A stretch of 64,000 nt of DNA, taken from NCBI GenBank assembly GCA_936920625.1, contig CAKZHC010000015.1:111182-175181 (forward strand), read 5' to 3'. Position numbers and translations under genes: made by a program. Source of the DNA: an uncultured Enterobacteriaceae bacterium. GTDB lineage: Bacteria > Pseudomonadota > Gammaproteobacteria > Enterobacterales > Enterobacteriaceae. The notes under the pieces were generated by a model that did not search any database, was not told where the DNA came from, and saw only the letters and a program-made list of their open reading frames with translations. This document shows, piece by piece, positions 25,839 through 35,419 of this stretch. Within the stretch, counting starts at the first letter, position 1, and each line of letters opens with the position of its first letter.

Positions 25839-27171
25839 TTAACTGCTGGTGGCCGGTACTGTGGCCGGATTACGCGCCTTATGCAGTTGCGATAACCGTT
25901 TTAACAGCAGTGTACCCACCAGGCCACAGATGGCGGCAAAGGTAAGCCAGCTCCCTGCCATTGCTTTATCGTTGGTGTGATGAATCAGGTAACTTGCAAT
26001 GGCTGGCGTAAAGCCGCCAAACAGTGCCGTAGCAAGGCTGTAAGCCAGTGAAAAGCCAGATGTTCGCACTTCAGCAGGCATAATTTCTGCCAGCCAGACA
26101 ACCATCGCGCCGTTATAGCTGGCATAAAGAAACGAGAGCCACAGTTCGGCTATTAACAGGTTGCTGAAGTTTGGTGCCTTAACCATCCAGTTCAGGACTG
26201 GCCAGACAGTCAGGATCATCAGGGTAGTGAAGGTGAGTAACAGGGGTGTGCGGCCAATGCGATCAGAAACAGCGCCCATGACTGGCAGCCAGAAAAGATT
26301 AGAGAGGCCAACACATAATGTGACCATAAAACTTGCCTTATCACTCATCATCAGAACAGTCTTGCCGAAAGTGGGAGTAAAAGCTGTGATGGCGTAGAAC
26401 ATCGTAGAACATCACTGTGGTGGTAACCACCATCAGCATTCCTGCTAACACCAGCGCCCAGTTGCTGGCCAGCGAACGCATAATATCTGTTATTTCCGGA
26501 TGATGCTGGCGTTTATTGAATGCTTCTGTTTCCGTAAGCGTAGTCCGAATCCAGAACAGAAAAGGCACGATCATACACCCTACTAAAAACGGAATACGCC
26601 ACCCCCACTCAGTAACCTGTTCTTTGATGAGGAAGTGGTTGAGCATCATCCCTAGCAATGCAACAAAAATAACGGCAACCTGCTGGCTGGCTGACTGCCA
26701 GCTTACAAAGAAACCCTTACGCCCTTCAGGCGCGACTTCGGAGAGGTAAACGGAGACGCCACCTAACTCGACGCCAGCTGAAAAACCCTGGAGCAGACGG
26801 CCCAGTAATATCAGAGCAGGTGCGGCGCTGCCAAGCGTGCTATAACTTGGCATCAGAGCGATAATCAGAGTACCTGCCGCCATGAGCGAAAGTGTTAGCA
26901 GTAATCCTCTGCGGCGGCCGTGGCGATCGATATAGGCCCCCAGTACAATCGCGCCCAGCGGACGCATAAGAAAACCAGCACCGAAAGTAGCCAGCGTTAA
27001 CATTAGTGATGCAAAGGGGTCGGTGCCAGGGAAAAAGGTTTGAGCAATAGCGCTAGCGTAGAAGCCGAACACCATAAAATCATACATTTCCAGGAAATTG
27101 CCACTGGCGACATTAAAAATAGTTCTCGCGCTACGTTGTCGGGGAGACGTTGCGCCCTGGTTATTAAGCAT
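25839..27171 (-). pseudogene. MHS-family MFS carboxylate transporter (CitA/TcuC-like), frameshifted
   Basis: Metabolite:proton symporter of the MFS. The N-terminal half (starting NNQGATSPRQ) has SGNFLEMYDFMVFGFYASAIA, FGAGFLMRPLGAIVLGAYIDRHGRRR and GRLLQGFSAGVELGGVSVYLSE, closely matching citrate (CitA) and tricarballylate (TcuC) carriers. The C-terminal half (MFYAITAFTPTFGKTVL, SDRIGRTPLL, LAEIMPAEVRTSGFSLAYSLATALFGG) is in another frame. The break is an exact 10-bp tandem duplication, CGTAGAACAT at 26393-26402 and 26403-26412 on the plus strand. Deleting one copy restores VTTTVMFYAITAFTP. ATG 27171 has AAGGA 5 bases upstream. Substrate preference cannot be told from sequence. Confidence 0.9.
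26393..26412. repeat. 10-bp tandem duplication causing the transporter frameshift
   Basis: CGTAGAACAT occurs twice in direct succession. Removing one unit restores a single open frame of about 440 codons across the transporter. Confidence 0.95.
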
Positions 27172-27313
27172 AACATTCCTTGGATGCATGAAAAAATTAT
27201 TGTTTTTAATCGACAGGAAGTGATTTCCTTCCCGACTGAATTGTCATATTGCAGTGCCGGATACAGAGTTTTTTAACAACAAAATCAATAGGAAAGGGTA
27301 ATGGTATAAATGA

Positions 27314-28224
27314 TCAAAATGCGAGGTCTACCACTACACTATCTTTATAATTGCCAGCTGGCGGCGTATTCTGCCCAGCGGAAATTCTGGCAGTATAGTT
27401 GTATTTGCGAATCAGGCCGTCGCTACTAATGCTATTTGCTGCTGTGCTGGAGACACGATCATGACCTGTAGGCCCCCAGCGATTCATGCTGTCTGCTTTA
27501 TAAATATCGTAGGCCAGTAAATGTTTTCCATTGGCCATATAGCGTTGACTATTTGCCCCATAATTACCGTTGCTAAGCCCAATGGTATAACTGCTGCCTT
27601 TAGTGCAAATCACACTGAGTGATTGTGAAATGGTTGAGAACTCTCTGACCAGTGGTGCGCTGCCAAAATTGATGTCAGGGGCGATGATGGTAGTACAGTC
27701 ATTAGTGATACGAAGCATGATATTGACAGGAACTATCTTCGAACCCTGATGACGTGCAAGGCAGATGCCCGCTATGTTGATTGTGCAAATTTTGTAGGTC
27801 GTCAGCATATTGAGTATCACCGCATAATTGCCGGCTTTTACGTTTTGGCCGGGTACGGTGTAAAGATAGAGCGGTAAGGCAAAATTGAGGCCGGAGGTAA
27901 CCAGACGTAACAGAGCAGGCCGGTTATAGGTATGGCGTCATCTTCAGAGCCTGCTATGCGTAGTTCGGCTCGGTTGCCTTTGGTCCAGGTGGCACCGGAG
28001 AGTGCCAGGCTGATAGTGTCGTCACTCAACAGGCTCAGGGATAGTCCGCTACCGCAATTTACATTGATGGTTGTTGAGGTTTGACTGGGAGTTGTATTCA
28101 ACCTAAAGGAGGTGATTCTGCCAAAAACTGCCGTGGCAGAAGGCAAGTGACAATCTCCCCAGCTCAGACCAGAAGTAAGTAATAATACCAGCAGCAATAA
28201 GAGACGGTTTGTGGTGGCACTCAT
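27314..28224 (-). pseudogene. Archaic (Csu-type) pilus tip adhesin, broken
   Basis: A CsuE-like two-domain subunit with spore coat U folds. The first frame has signal peptide MSATTNRLLLLLVLLLTSG, mature DCHLPSATAVFGRITSF and NVNCGSGLSLSLL, and stops at 27838 after an out-of-frame stretch. The remainder is in a second frame from about PALLRLVTSGLNFALPLYLYTVPGQ (near 27920) through NDCTTIIAPDINFGSAPLV, YMANGKHLLAYDIYKAD, NRWGPTGHDR and PPAGNYKDSVVVDLAF to 27314. Between IPIT and PALL the cysteine-containing strands expected in CsuE-like proteins are missing. The lesion therefore looks like a short deletion that also lost the frame. The start ATGA overlaps the usher stop. Confidence 0.85.
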
Positions 28225-30667
28225 GGCGAGCTTCCTGCTTTGTTGTCTTGAGGTGATGTCAGCTGACAGAGAACAGGGCCATACGTTTTTAGCGATACCG
28301 GCACTCCATCAGGCAAATGAAATACGGTATTGCAGCTACGGCCATCGGGCGTCACTATTTTTAGTGAATTGTTTTCACCTAGGTCATCCAGCCATGCGAT
28401 ACCGTCCCAGCCGATAAACTCTACCTGCTGATTGTCACGGTAAATCTGGCTTGAGAGGGGCAGGGGCACGTTGTGGCTGTCATGAAAAATCACACTCGCC
28501 CCGTGCTGGCGTTTAATCAGAAAATCGAGCAGATAACCGCTCTGGCGTCTCACCGCAAAACGCTCCTCAACGCGGGATGTCGTCATATCCGCTGGCAGAT
28601 CGAGGACGTCAATATCATATTTTGCGGCGTACTGTGAGTTAACGCGAGATACCAGAAGATAGCCCTGACTATCGGTTTTACCCATTAACTGATTTTCGTA
28701 ACGTACTTTGACATCTGGATAATCTGTTTTCACCAGTACAAAGGCGTCATTAACCTGATTGGCAGCAAACAGTCTGCCATCCATGATGACCAGAGAGCCC
28801 GTCAGATCAGCCCAGGTTGTGCTGTAACTATCGTCTCCGTAGTAGCCACCGGAGGTTTCAATTTTGCTGTTGCGCCAGCCAAGACTGCCCTGAAGGTAGT
28901 CACTACGATTACTCTGATTTGCCCAGGAAGCATCCCAGGCAAAGCCGCCGTCGCTGGGCATGGCACGGGAAATACTGATACGTTGAACGCTTTTATTATA
29001 ATATCGCTCAGTACTGAACCCTGAATGAATCAGATCACTTAAGGGAATAATGAGTGAGATAGCCCCATTCCAGCCCCCCCCCGTTGTTGATCATGACTGG
29101 CAGAGAGATAGAGACTGCTGTTACCCCATAGATTCTTTCCCCATGACAAATTCCACAGTCGGGTGCGATTATTTAAACCACTAGTGGTATCAATATAGGC
29201 CAGCCCGAGGCTGCCAAAATGGTCAAGTGACAGACTGGCGTTATACAGCGCGCTACGCCGGCTGAGGGTATATCTGCTGTAATCTTCTCCAGAGTTAAGG
29301 CTCTCTTGAATGCTTAGAAGCGCTATATCCCCGAAATTTTCCTGTCTAATGACGTGCTGAGTGCCAATACTGAATCGCCTGTTGTTGTACTGGTAGCCCC
29401 AGTTATATTGTTTGCCTTGCCTGCTGTTCATGTGACTCATGGTTATTGCACCATTTTGTTACACCGAAGGCCCCCAAGCGTATCTGGCCACCAACACCAG
29501 CTAATGCCAGCCTGTCAGCACCTTCCAGATGGTTTTCTAGCGTTATCCAGTCTGCCAGGCCGTAACGATAAGAGTTGCTGGTGGCAAGATGCTGATAGCT
29601 AAAATTCTCTAAACCATAATTTCGTCGTATTACGCCGATGGAGAGTGAAAAATCGGATAATCCTTGTTTAAGCAGATCGCCTGAGACATAAAAAGGGAGT
29701 GTTGTGGTCACACGTCTCCCGACAGCGTCGGTAGTGACTATCACTGCCTCACCTGCACCGTTGACAAACGGCATATCAGTTATAGACCAGGGGCCGGGCT
29801 GGATCTGGTTACTATTAGTACGATAACCGTCAATGAACAGATCAACCGTTGACGGGACCGCCGCCTGACCAGAAAAAATGGGTAAAGGCCAGGTGACCAG
29901 ATCCGGACGTATGCTAAAGTCGCGGGCAAACTGAATACCGCCGAGTCGCACACTATTACATTACTCCAGGTCAGAGAATTGGTAATAAGATCGCCGACAC
30001 GCCAGCTCAGCGCATCATTTTCATTTTCTTTCTCCCACCAGGTGTCATAACGCATATATCCCTGCTGGTCATAGGAGTTCCGTCTGCTCAGCTGTTGTTG
30101 CAGGACACCACTACTGGAGATCTGCCCCCAGTTGCCAAACAGGCGTAGTTCATTCCATGCAGAAAGTCTGGCGCCGCTTTGAGTTGTATGGCTGGTATAA
30201 AAATCGTAGTTGAACAGAGCACCATTGCTACTCCGGCCGGGATAGCGAGGACCATTACTCACGTTGCCTTGCAGCGTCTGACGGGGCAGCCAATTCAACG
30301 GAACCGTTAGTACAATGCGCTGGTGTTGTCTGTCATACCAGGCGGTAACTCCGGCGAGGCTGGAAACATCTACCTCCGGTGATGAGGGCAGGTGTGACGT
30401 GCCGATACCTGTGTTCTGGAGATCGGCAGTGTGTAAAATGTAGTGCCCATCACGGAAAATAACTGGCACTATCTGATTTTCTTCTCTTCCATTTATCATC
30501 AGGCCTAACAGATATTGCTGACGTGGTGTTTTGGTGACCGCTGTGCTGGGTGGGGGTAACAGAGTAGTGTAAGTCTGCGCATAACTACACCAGGGAATAA
30601 AGCAACTAATAGCGCTGGTAAGCGTTAGTGAGTAGTGATTCAGACGTCGGTGCGATAATATGTTCAT
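28221..30667 (-). pseudogene. Archaic (Csu-type) pilus usher, three frameshifts
   Basis: Outer-membrane usher that would secrete and assemble the pilus subunits. The pieces are: frame 1 from MNILSHRRLNH (30667) with signal peptide and LLGLMINGREENQIVPVIF to ITNSLTWSN; frame 2 from VRLGGIQFARDF (29951) with VDLFIDGYRTNSNQIQPGPW (plug and barrel motif) to LGAFGV; frame 3 from NGAITMSHMNSRQG (near 29450) to DQQRGG; frame 4 from about ISLIIPLSDLIHSG to the C-terminal domain ending LCQLTSPQD (28221). Junctions lie near 29950, 29455 and 29070. The third coincides with a run of nine G on the coding strand (29074-29082). All usher domains are represented, so the gene decayed by small indels rather than deletion. 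Confidence 0.88.
29074..29082 (-). repeat. Nine-G homopolymer at usher frameshift
   Basis: The coding strand has nine consecutive G. With ten (or seven) G the upstream frame ending DQQRGG would run directly into the downstream frame reading GWNGAISLIIPLSD. Confidence 0.8.
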
Positions 30668-30672
30668 GATTG

Positions 30673-31389
30673 TTAAAGCGTACCTCTGCTCTGCCACTGG
30701 CGTTTACCTGTCTGGGCACTGAGCACCTCATTTGGACTTGCTGTAATCGACAGAGGGAACGCATACTTGCTTCCTGCCAGTACATATCCCATTAAACCAT
30801 CTGCTACCATTCGCCTGCCTATTGTGACGTTGCTCAGACGGGCGTGCCCATTACCCCGGTTAGTGATTTGCAGTAGCGTTTTTCCTGCATTATTGATGAT
30901 GCGCCAGCTCAGCTTTGGCTCAGCCGTTTTCGATGTCAGACCATCACCATAAATGAACAGTGGCACAGAATAGCGCATCTGAAATCTGATTCCGGCCTGG
31001 CTATCATCCGGGGCGGGAGGGGTTGGAATTTCATCTATTACTATCCGGTAGGCTGTCTCCTGACCTGCGGGTGGGGCAGAGAGTTTGATCAGACGCACTA
31101 ACTGGCGTTGATTAGCGTTGATGCGTACTACTGACGGGCTTGCAGCTATCTGTTGCTGAGTTTGGTAGTGATCCTGTAGGGCAACCTGTTGCCAGCTAAA
31201 GATGCGAATCTGCATGAGGGCTGTAGTATCGCCATGATTCTCCAGCCAGACTTCGGTGGCTTTGTCTCCTGAGGCAATTTTAGGATCAATTGGCCAAATC
31301 ATGATTGAACTGCTGGCTGATACTACCACGGGCACTAAACTGAAGATGATCGGCAGGCTGATGATCATGCGTATCAGTTGGTTAATCAT
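30673..31389 (-). CDS. Periplasmic pilus chaperone (Csu/archaic type)
   Basis: PapD-like chaperone of the archaic chaperone-usher class that would cap subunits by donor-strand complementation. A signal peptide (MINQLIRMIISLPIIFSLVPVVVSA) precedes SSIMIWPIDPKIASGDKATEVWLEN. The subunit-binding basic strand is RINANQRQLVRLIKL, and the conserved YRIVIDEIP follows. Domain 2 shows LSWRIINNAGKTLLQITNRGNGHARL. It is 238 residues and looks intact, although the usher immediately downstream, which overlaps its stop region, is broken. Confidence 0.86.
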   Translation of the reverse strand: MINQLIRMIISLPIIFSLVPVVVSASSSIMIWPIDPKIASGDKATEVWLENHGDTTALMQIRIFSWQQVALQDHYQTQQQIAASPSVVRINANQRQLVRLIKLSAPPAGQETAYRIVIDEIPTPPAPDDSQAGIRFQMRYSVPLFIYGDGLTSKTAEPKLSWRIINNAGKTLLQITNRGNGHARLSNVTIGRRMVADGLMGYVLAGSKYAFPLSITASPNEVLSAQTGKRQWQSRGTL

Positions 31390-31414
31390 AATATTCTCCT
31401 GCTCTGTTCCCTGA

Positions 31415-31945
31415 TTACCAGCTCAAAGTCACCATTAATGTGTCAATGTAGTTGCCTGCGCGAGAGGAGCCGTTTAGCTGTAAACGACCATAAATGGGGA
31501 GTGTGATGTTATTAGGGTTGTTGTAATTCAGCGCGATACTCTGGTTAACAAAAATCTCTGAGGCTGCGCGATAAGATGGATGACTGTAAAGGCGATAGGC
31601 CACCAGTTGGTTTTCACCAGTGTGCTTCAGGTTACGAGTAGTGTTGTAATTACTACCTCCATTAATGGCCATATTCAATGTTGTACCAGGAGTACAGGAG
31701 AGGGTGAAGGCAGAATTTTGAACCAGACTGGTATCGATAGCCTGGTTCTTTGTGGCGGATTGAGTACCAAAGTCGAGCAGGCCCATTACATCGGATTCAT
31801 TGTTGGTGATGACACAACCTGCTACCACCGACGCATTGACCTGAAAAGTTTTAGCAGGTAGTGCCGGCAACGTGACTGGCCAGACTAGCAAAAGCGCACT
31901 CTGGCCGATGATAGCTGCCCGGCACACGGGTAATGTATGCTCCAT
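31415..31945 (-). CDS. Spore coat U domain pilus subunit (minor, CsuA/CsuB-like)
   Basis: Pilin subunit of the SCPU family. After a hydrophobic leader (GQSALLLVWPVTLPALPA) come FQVNASVVAGCVITNNESDVMGLLDFG, SCTPGTTLNMAINGG and the C-terminal YIDTLMVTLSW. This is the typical pattern of an early cysteine, GxLDFG, a second cysteine and a YxDTxxVTxxW/Y end. Its position between the major subunit and the chaperone parallels csuA/csuB of Acinetobacter; only one gene is found here, where csu has two. It is 176 residues and intact. Confidence 0.82.
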   Translation of the reverse strand: MEHTLPVCRAAIIGQSALLLVWPVTLPALPAKTFQVNASVVAGCVITNNESDVMGLLDFGTQSATKNQAIDTSLVQNSAFTLSCTPGTTLNMAINGGSNYNTTRNLKHTGENQLVAYRLYSHPSYRAASEIFVNQSIALNYNNPNNITLPIYGRLQLNGSSRAGNYIDTLMVTLSW

Positions 31946-31968
31946 GCTCTCATCCCTGTAAGTTATTG

Positions 31969-32541
31969 TTAGTAGTTCACCGCAACACTGATCGTATCTG
32001 CATAAGCACCCGGCGGAATACCATTACCATTGTCGCCAGGCCCTCTTCTGATACGACCATTGATCAGATAGACATCCCCTAAGGTACCGTCAGGGATTCC
32101 GGTGTCGCGCAGATTAGTGTTATCTGCGATAGGTGTATTTTGACCAATATCGCTATAAATTGTGTAGGCAAGGCCTATACTGGGATTATCGGTCCTAATC
32201 ATATAGCGCGCCTGAGTAGTCTCGAGGCCGTGTACCTCCGTTGGTTTAGGACTGCTGCCAGTTACCTGCACGTTGTAAGTCTGACCGACAGAACATTTAA
32301 CATAAATGGCATTCCCGCTAGGGCCGGCCAGTGTGGCAGTTATATCTGTGAAAACGGTTGTTCTTGATCCAAAGTCCAGTGAACCGAGGTTCATTCCCGC
32401 ACTACTGGTCTGGTTATTAACCTGACATCCCGGTGTAAGTGTAAGTCTGACATTAATAGAACCTGTCATAGTATCTGACAGCGCCGGGGCACCATAAATA
32501 ATTCCCAAGCCACAGCTGACTATAAGAAGTTTCATTTTCAT
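31969..32541 (-). CDS. Spore coat U domain pilus subunit (major, CsuA/B-like)
   Basis: First gene of the archaic pilus operon and the likely major pilin. A signal peptide (MKMKLLIVSCGLGIIYGAPALS) is followed by SINVRLTLTPGCQVNNQ, GSLDFGSRTTVF, YVKCSVGQTYNVQV and a terminal GAYADTISVAVNY. This is the donor-strand-compatible SCPU fold with two conserved cysteines. ATG 32541 has AAGGA 6 bases upstream. It is 190 residues and intact. Confidence 0.85.
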   Translation of the reverse strand: MKMKLLIVSCGLGIIYGAPALSDTMTGSINVRLTLTPGCQVNNQTSSAGMNLGSLDFGSRTTVFTDITATLAGPSGNAIYVKCSVGQTYNVQVTGSSPKPTEVHGLETTQARYMIRTDNPSIGLAYTIYSDIGQNTPIADNTNLRDTGIPDGTLGDVYLINGRIRRGPGDNGNGIPPGAYADTISVAVNY

Positions 32542-33319
32542 AGATATTCCTTATGCATATCAATGGATGCAGGTTGCCCTGTGTTGCTATTTATTGATGG
32601 ATTTTATGAATTAGATAGACTGTATGGAGATCCTACCTGCTATTACTCATTAATAAGACTGTCAAAAATCTTATTTTAACCGGGAAAAGTAATTGCTGAA
32701 CAAACCAATGAATAGCTGTTCATTGATTGCTGTTCCGGCTGAAGTAGAATGGCATATTTTTATTTGCAGAAATAAAAAGCAAGTTTTTTTTAGTGAAAAT
32801 TTTTGAAGAATAATCTTTGATAAGAACGGATATGAATCAGCTAACTTTATAATGTAAAAGGATATAATAATGTCTTAATTGATTTTCTTATGTTTTATAT
32901 GAGTTATTTTCTGATCAGAGTCCTGACTATAACTACACTGTCAAGCGATGCTATAGATAAATCATTTATCAAATATAACTTATTATTTTAGAAGAAATTA
33001 TGATAATTATAAATTTACCAGGTTGAATTTCATTAATAATACTGTTGATTACTGAGTTTTCTTATAAAGTTAAAATTTGATGAAAAGCTGTACTGTTTTT
33101 GTGGATAATAACGGCAGGTATGTTGATAGTTGATATGGAGTGTTAGTGTATTTTGCATCAGAATAAAAATCGAAGATGCCATAGGACAATACTTTTTTAG
33201 GTTATCGCTGAGAGCGCTATTCCAATTCTGTGATTGGTGTAAAATACAACACGATGATATTACTACAATTTGATAGATAATATCTGTCAGGATGCATCCC
33301 TGCAATTTAACGTCGACAG
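32542..33319. other. AT-rich spacer between pilus operon and lfhA
   Basis: About 780 bases, strongly AT-rich compared with flanking genes. It must carry the pilus promoter and the 3' end of the lfhA transcript. A 90-codon minus-strand frame at 33033-33305 has no ribosome site I trust and no recognisable family. No terminator, repeat or RNA gene was identified. Confidence 0.5.
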
Positions 33320-35419
33320 TTATTCAACAGTACCAACGATATTGAGATCCGTGTCATCTGGAATTTCATTATAGGAGAGCACATGCAGGCTTTTAGCAAA
33401 TAAGCGTGCATAACGGGCAATTAGTGGGCGGAGCTTAGGTGCTACCAGCAGTACCTGGGTCAGGTTTTGTGCTTTGAGCTGTTCGGTGATAACAGGCAGG
33501 GTAGCCTGTAATTGAGTCAGGATATTAGGATCAACCGGGAAGCTATCCAGCGCCACTTTGCCAGTTTGTTGTGCCTGATTTAACGACGATAGCAGTATAT
33601 TTTCCAGTTCACTATTTAGCGTATAGGCTGATACTGGCTGATTATCAGGTGCTATCGCTGCCACCATGGCTCGTCTTAGAGCGAAACGCACATCAGAGGC
33701 GAGCAGAATGGGTTCTTTAGTCACACTGCTACTTTCAAGGAGGCTGGTGGCAATGGTGGCGATATCCTTAAGTGAGACCTGTTCGGCCAGCAGCATCCGG
33801 TAAACCCGCAGTAACTGACTATAATTAAGTGCCTGGTTGAGGTCTTCTGCCAGTTTGGGAGACAGTTCTGCCAGACGCTCATGCAGTTTGGTAATATCAT
33901 CGTAGTTAAACAGCTCCGGCAGATTTTCTTTCGCTATTTTATTAAGGTGTGTTGCAACCACACTGGCAGGTTCAACGACCTGATAGCCAAAATTCAATGC
34001 CTTTGATTTCTGTTCAGGTTCGATCCAGGTAACAGAGAGACCATAAGCGGGGTCGGTATCGACAATACCATCAACCATGCCATATTGTTCAGCAGTGGGT
34101 ATTGCCATTAGTCGGTCGGTGTGTATCTCGCCGATAGCAGTGCGTACGCCGTTAATTTTAATGGCGTACTGCTCCGGGCGCAGCCGGAAATCTTCCCGAA
34201 TAGCGATCTCAGGTAACAGCACTCCACTAATTTCCGATACTACCTGGCGTACCCCGCGTACCCGCTGTTTCAGAGGACTACCGAGACTACTGTCAACCAG
34301 TGGCACTACTTTGTATCCAAGACTGAGACTCACTGGCTCCACCACAGGGATGATATTCCAGTTAATTGCCTCTGGTTCCTCTTCTATCAGCGCTTTAGTG
34401 ATCGACTCCATCTGTTCGGGAGTGTGGCTGCTGGTGCCCACGACTCGGCTCTGTCTCCAGCCAACAAAAGCGAGTAGAACGGCAAACAGGGTGAACACGA
34501 GATGAGGCATCCCAGGCACAATTGCCAGCATAAACATCACCAGCGCGGCACTGTAGAGCGTAGTAGGCCGGGCCAGCAGCTGAGACTTAACCTCATCACC
34601 AATATCACTGCCATCGCTAATACGTGTCACGATGATGGCCGCCGCTGTTGCCAGCAGCAGAGAGGGGATCTGGGCTACCAGACCGTCACCAATCGTTAGC
34701 AGAACATAGAGTTCGAAAGCCTGAGATGCAGGAAGGTTATGCTTAAAGATACCGATAAGAATACCGCCAATCAGGTTGATTAGCAGAATCATAATGCCGG
34801 CAATAGCATCACCGCGTACAAACTTTGAGGTCCCATCCATTGAACCGTAGAAATCTGCTTCGCTGGCTACCAGGCGCCGACGTTCACGCGCCTGTTCCTG
34901 ATTGATGAGGCCGGCATTAAGGTCGGCATCAATTGCCATCTGTTTACCCGGTAACGCATCCAGGGTAAAACGGGCGGATACTTCTGAGATACGTTCAGCG
35001 CCTTTAGTCACCACCACAAAATTGATGATTATCAAAATCATAAAGACGACAAAGCCAACGACATAGTTCCCGCCAATCACCACATGCCCGAAGGAATCAA
35101 TGACCTTACCTGCCGCGCCAGGACCCAGATGCCCGTTAAGCAGTACCACGCGCGTAGAAGCGACGTTAAGTGTCAGACGCATCAGGGTGGTTACCAGCAG
35201 GATTGTCGGAAATACCGAGAAATCGAGCGGGCGCTTACTGTTCAGACTGGTTACCAGTACCAGGATAGACAACACGATGTTAAACGTAAACAGCACATCG
35301 AGCAGTAATGGGGACAACGGCAGGATAACCATTGCCAGCACGCAAATCAGTAGTAGTGGAATGCCAATATGGCTTTGCCGCAATATTGCCACTATCTGGC
35401 GTGGGTTAAATAGTGCCAT
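33320..35419 (-). CDS. lfhA: Lateral flagellar export gate protein LfhA (FlhA family)
   Basis: Large inner-membrane component of the flagellar type III export gate; its cytoplasmic domain docks chaperone-substrate complexes. There are eight hydrophobic segments in the first ~330 residues. The FHIPEP signature region (LVVTTLMRLTLNVASTRVVLL-type: VFPTILLVTTLMRLTLNVAS) and the loop RISEVSARFTLDALPGKQMAIDADLNAG are intact. It is 699 residues, near the FlhA norm. The start overlaps the end of lfhB by 14 bases. It is the last gene of the leftward lfiM-N-P-Q-R-lfhB-lfhA operon. Confidence 0.95.
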   Translation of the reverse strand: MALFNPRQIVAILRQSHIGIPLLLICVLAMVILPLSPLLLDVLFTFNIVLSILVLVTSLNSKRPLDFSVFPTILLVTTLMRLTLNVASTRVVLLNGHLGPGAAGKVIDSFGHVVIGGNYVVGFVVFMILIIINFVVVTKGAERISEVSARFTLDALPGKQMAIDADLNAGLINQEQARERRRLVASEADFYGSMDGTSKFVRGDAIAGIMILLINLIGGILIGIFKHNLPASQAFELYVLLTIGDGLVAQIPSLLLATAAAIIVTRISDGSDIGDEVKSQLLARPTTLYSAALVMFMLAIVPGMPHLVFTLFAVLLAFVGWRQSRVVGTSSHTPEQMESITKALIEEEPEAINWNIIPVVEPVSLSLGYKVVPLVDSSLGSPLKQRVRGVRQVVSEISGVLLPEIAIREDFRLRPEQYAIKINGVRTAIGEIHTDRLMAIPTAEQYGMVDGIVDTDPAYGLSVTWIEPEQKSKALNFGYQVVEPASVVATHLNKIAKENLPELFNYDDITKLHERLAELSPKLAEDLNQALNYSQLLRVYRMLLAEQVSLKDIATIATSLLESSSVTKEPILLASDVRFALRRAMVAAIAPDNQPVSAYTLNSELENILLSSLNQAQQTGKVALDSFPVDPNILTQLQATLPVITEQLKAQNLTQVLLVAPKLRPLIARYARLFAKSLHVLSYNEIPDDTDLNIVGTVE

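Noticed and set aside
33033..33305. 90-codon minus-strand frame before lfhA's end
   Set aside because: AT-rich, rich in Ser, Tyr and Asn with no motif and no convincing ribosome site; probably random in low-GC DNA.
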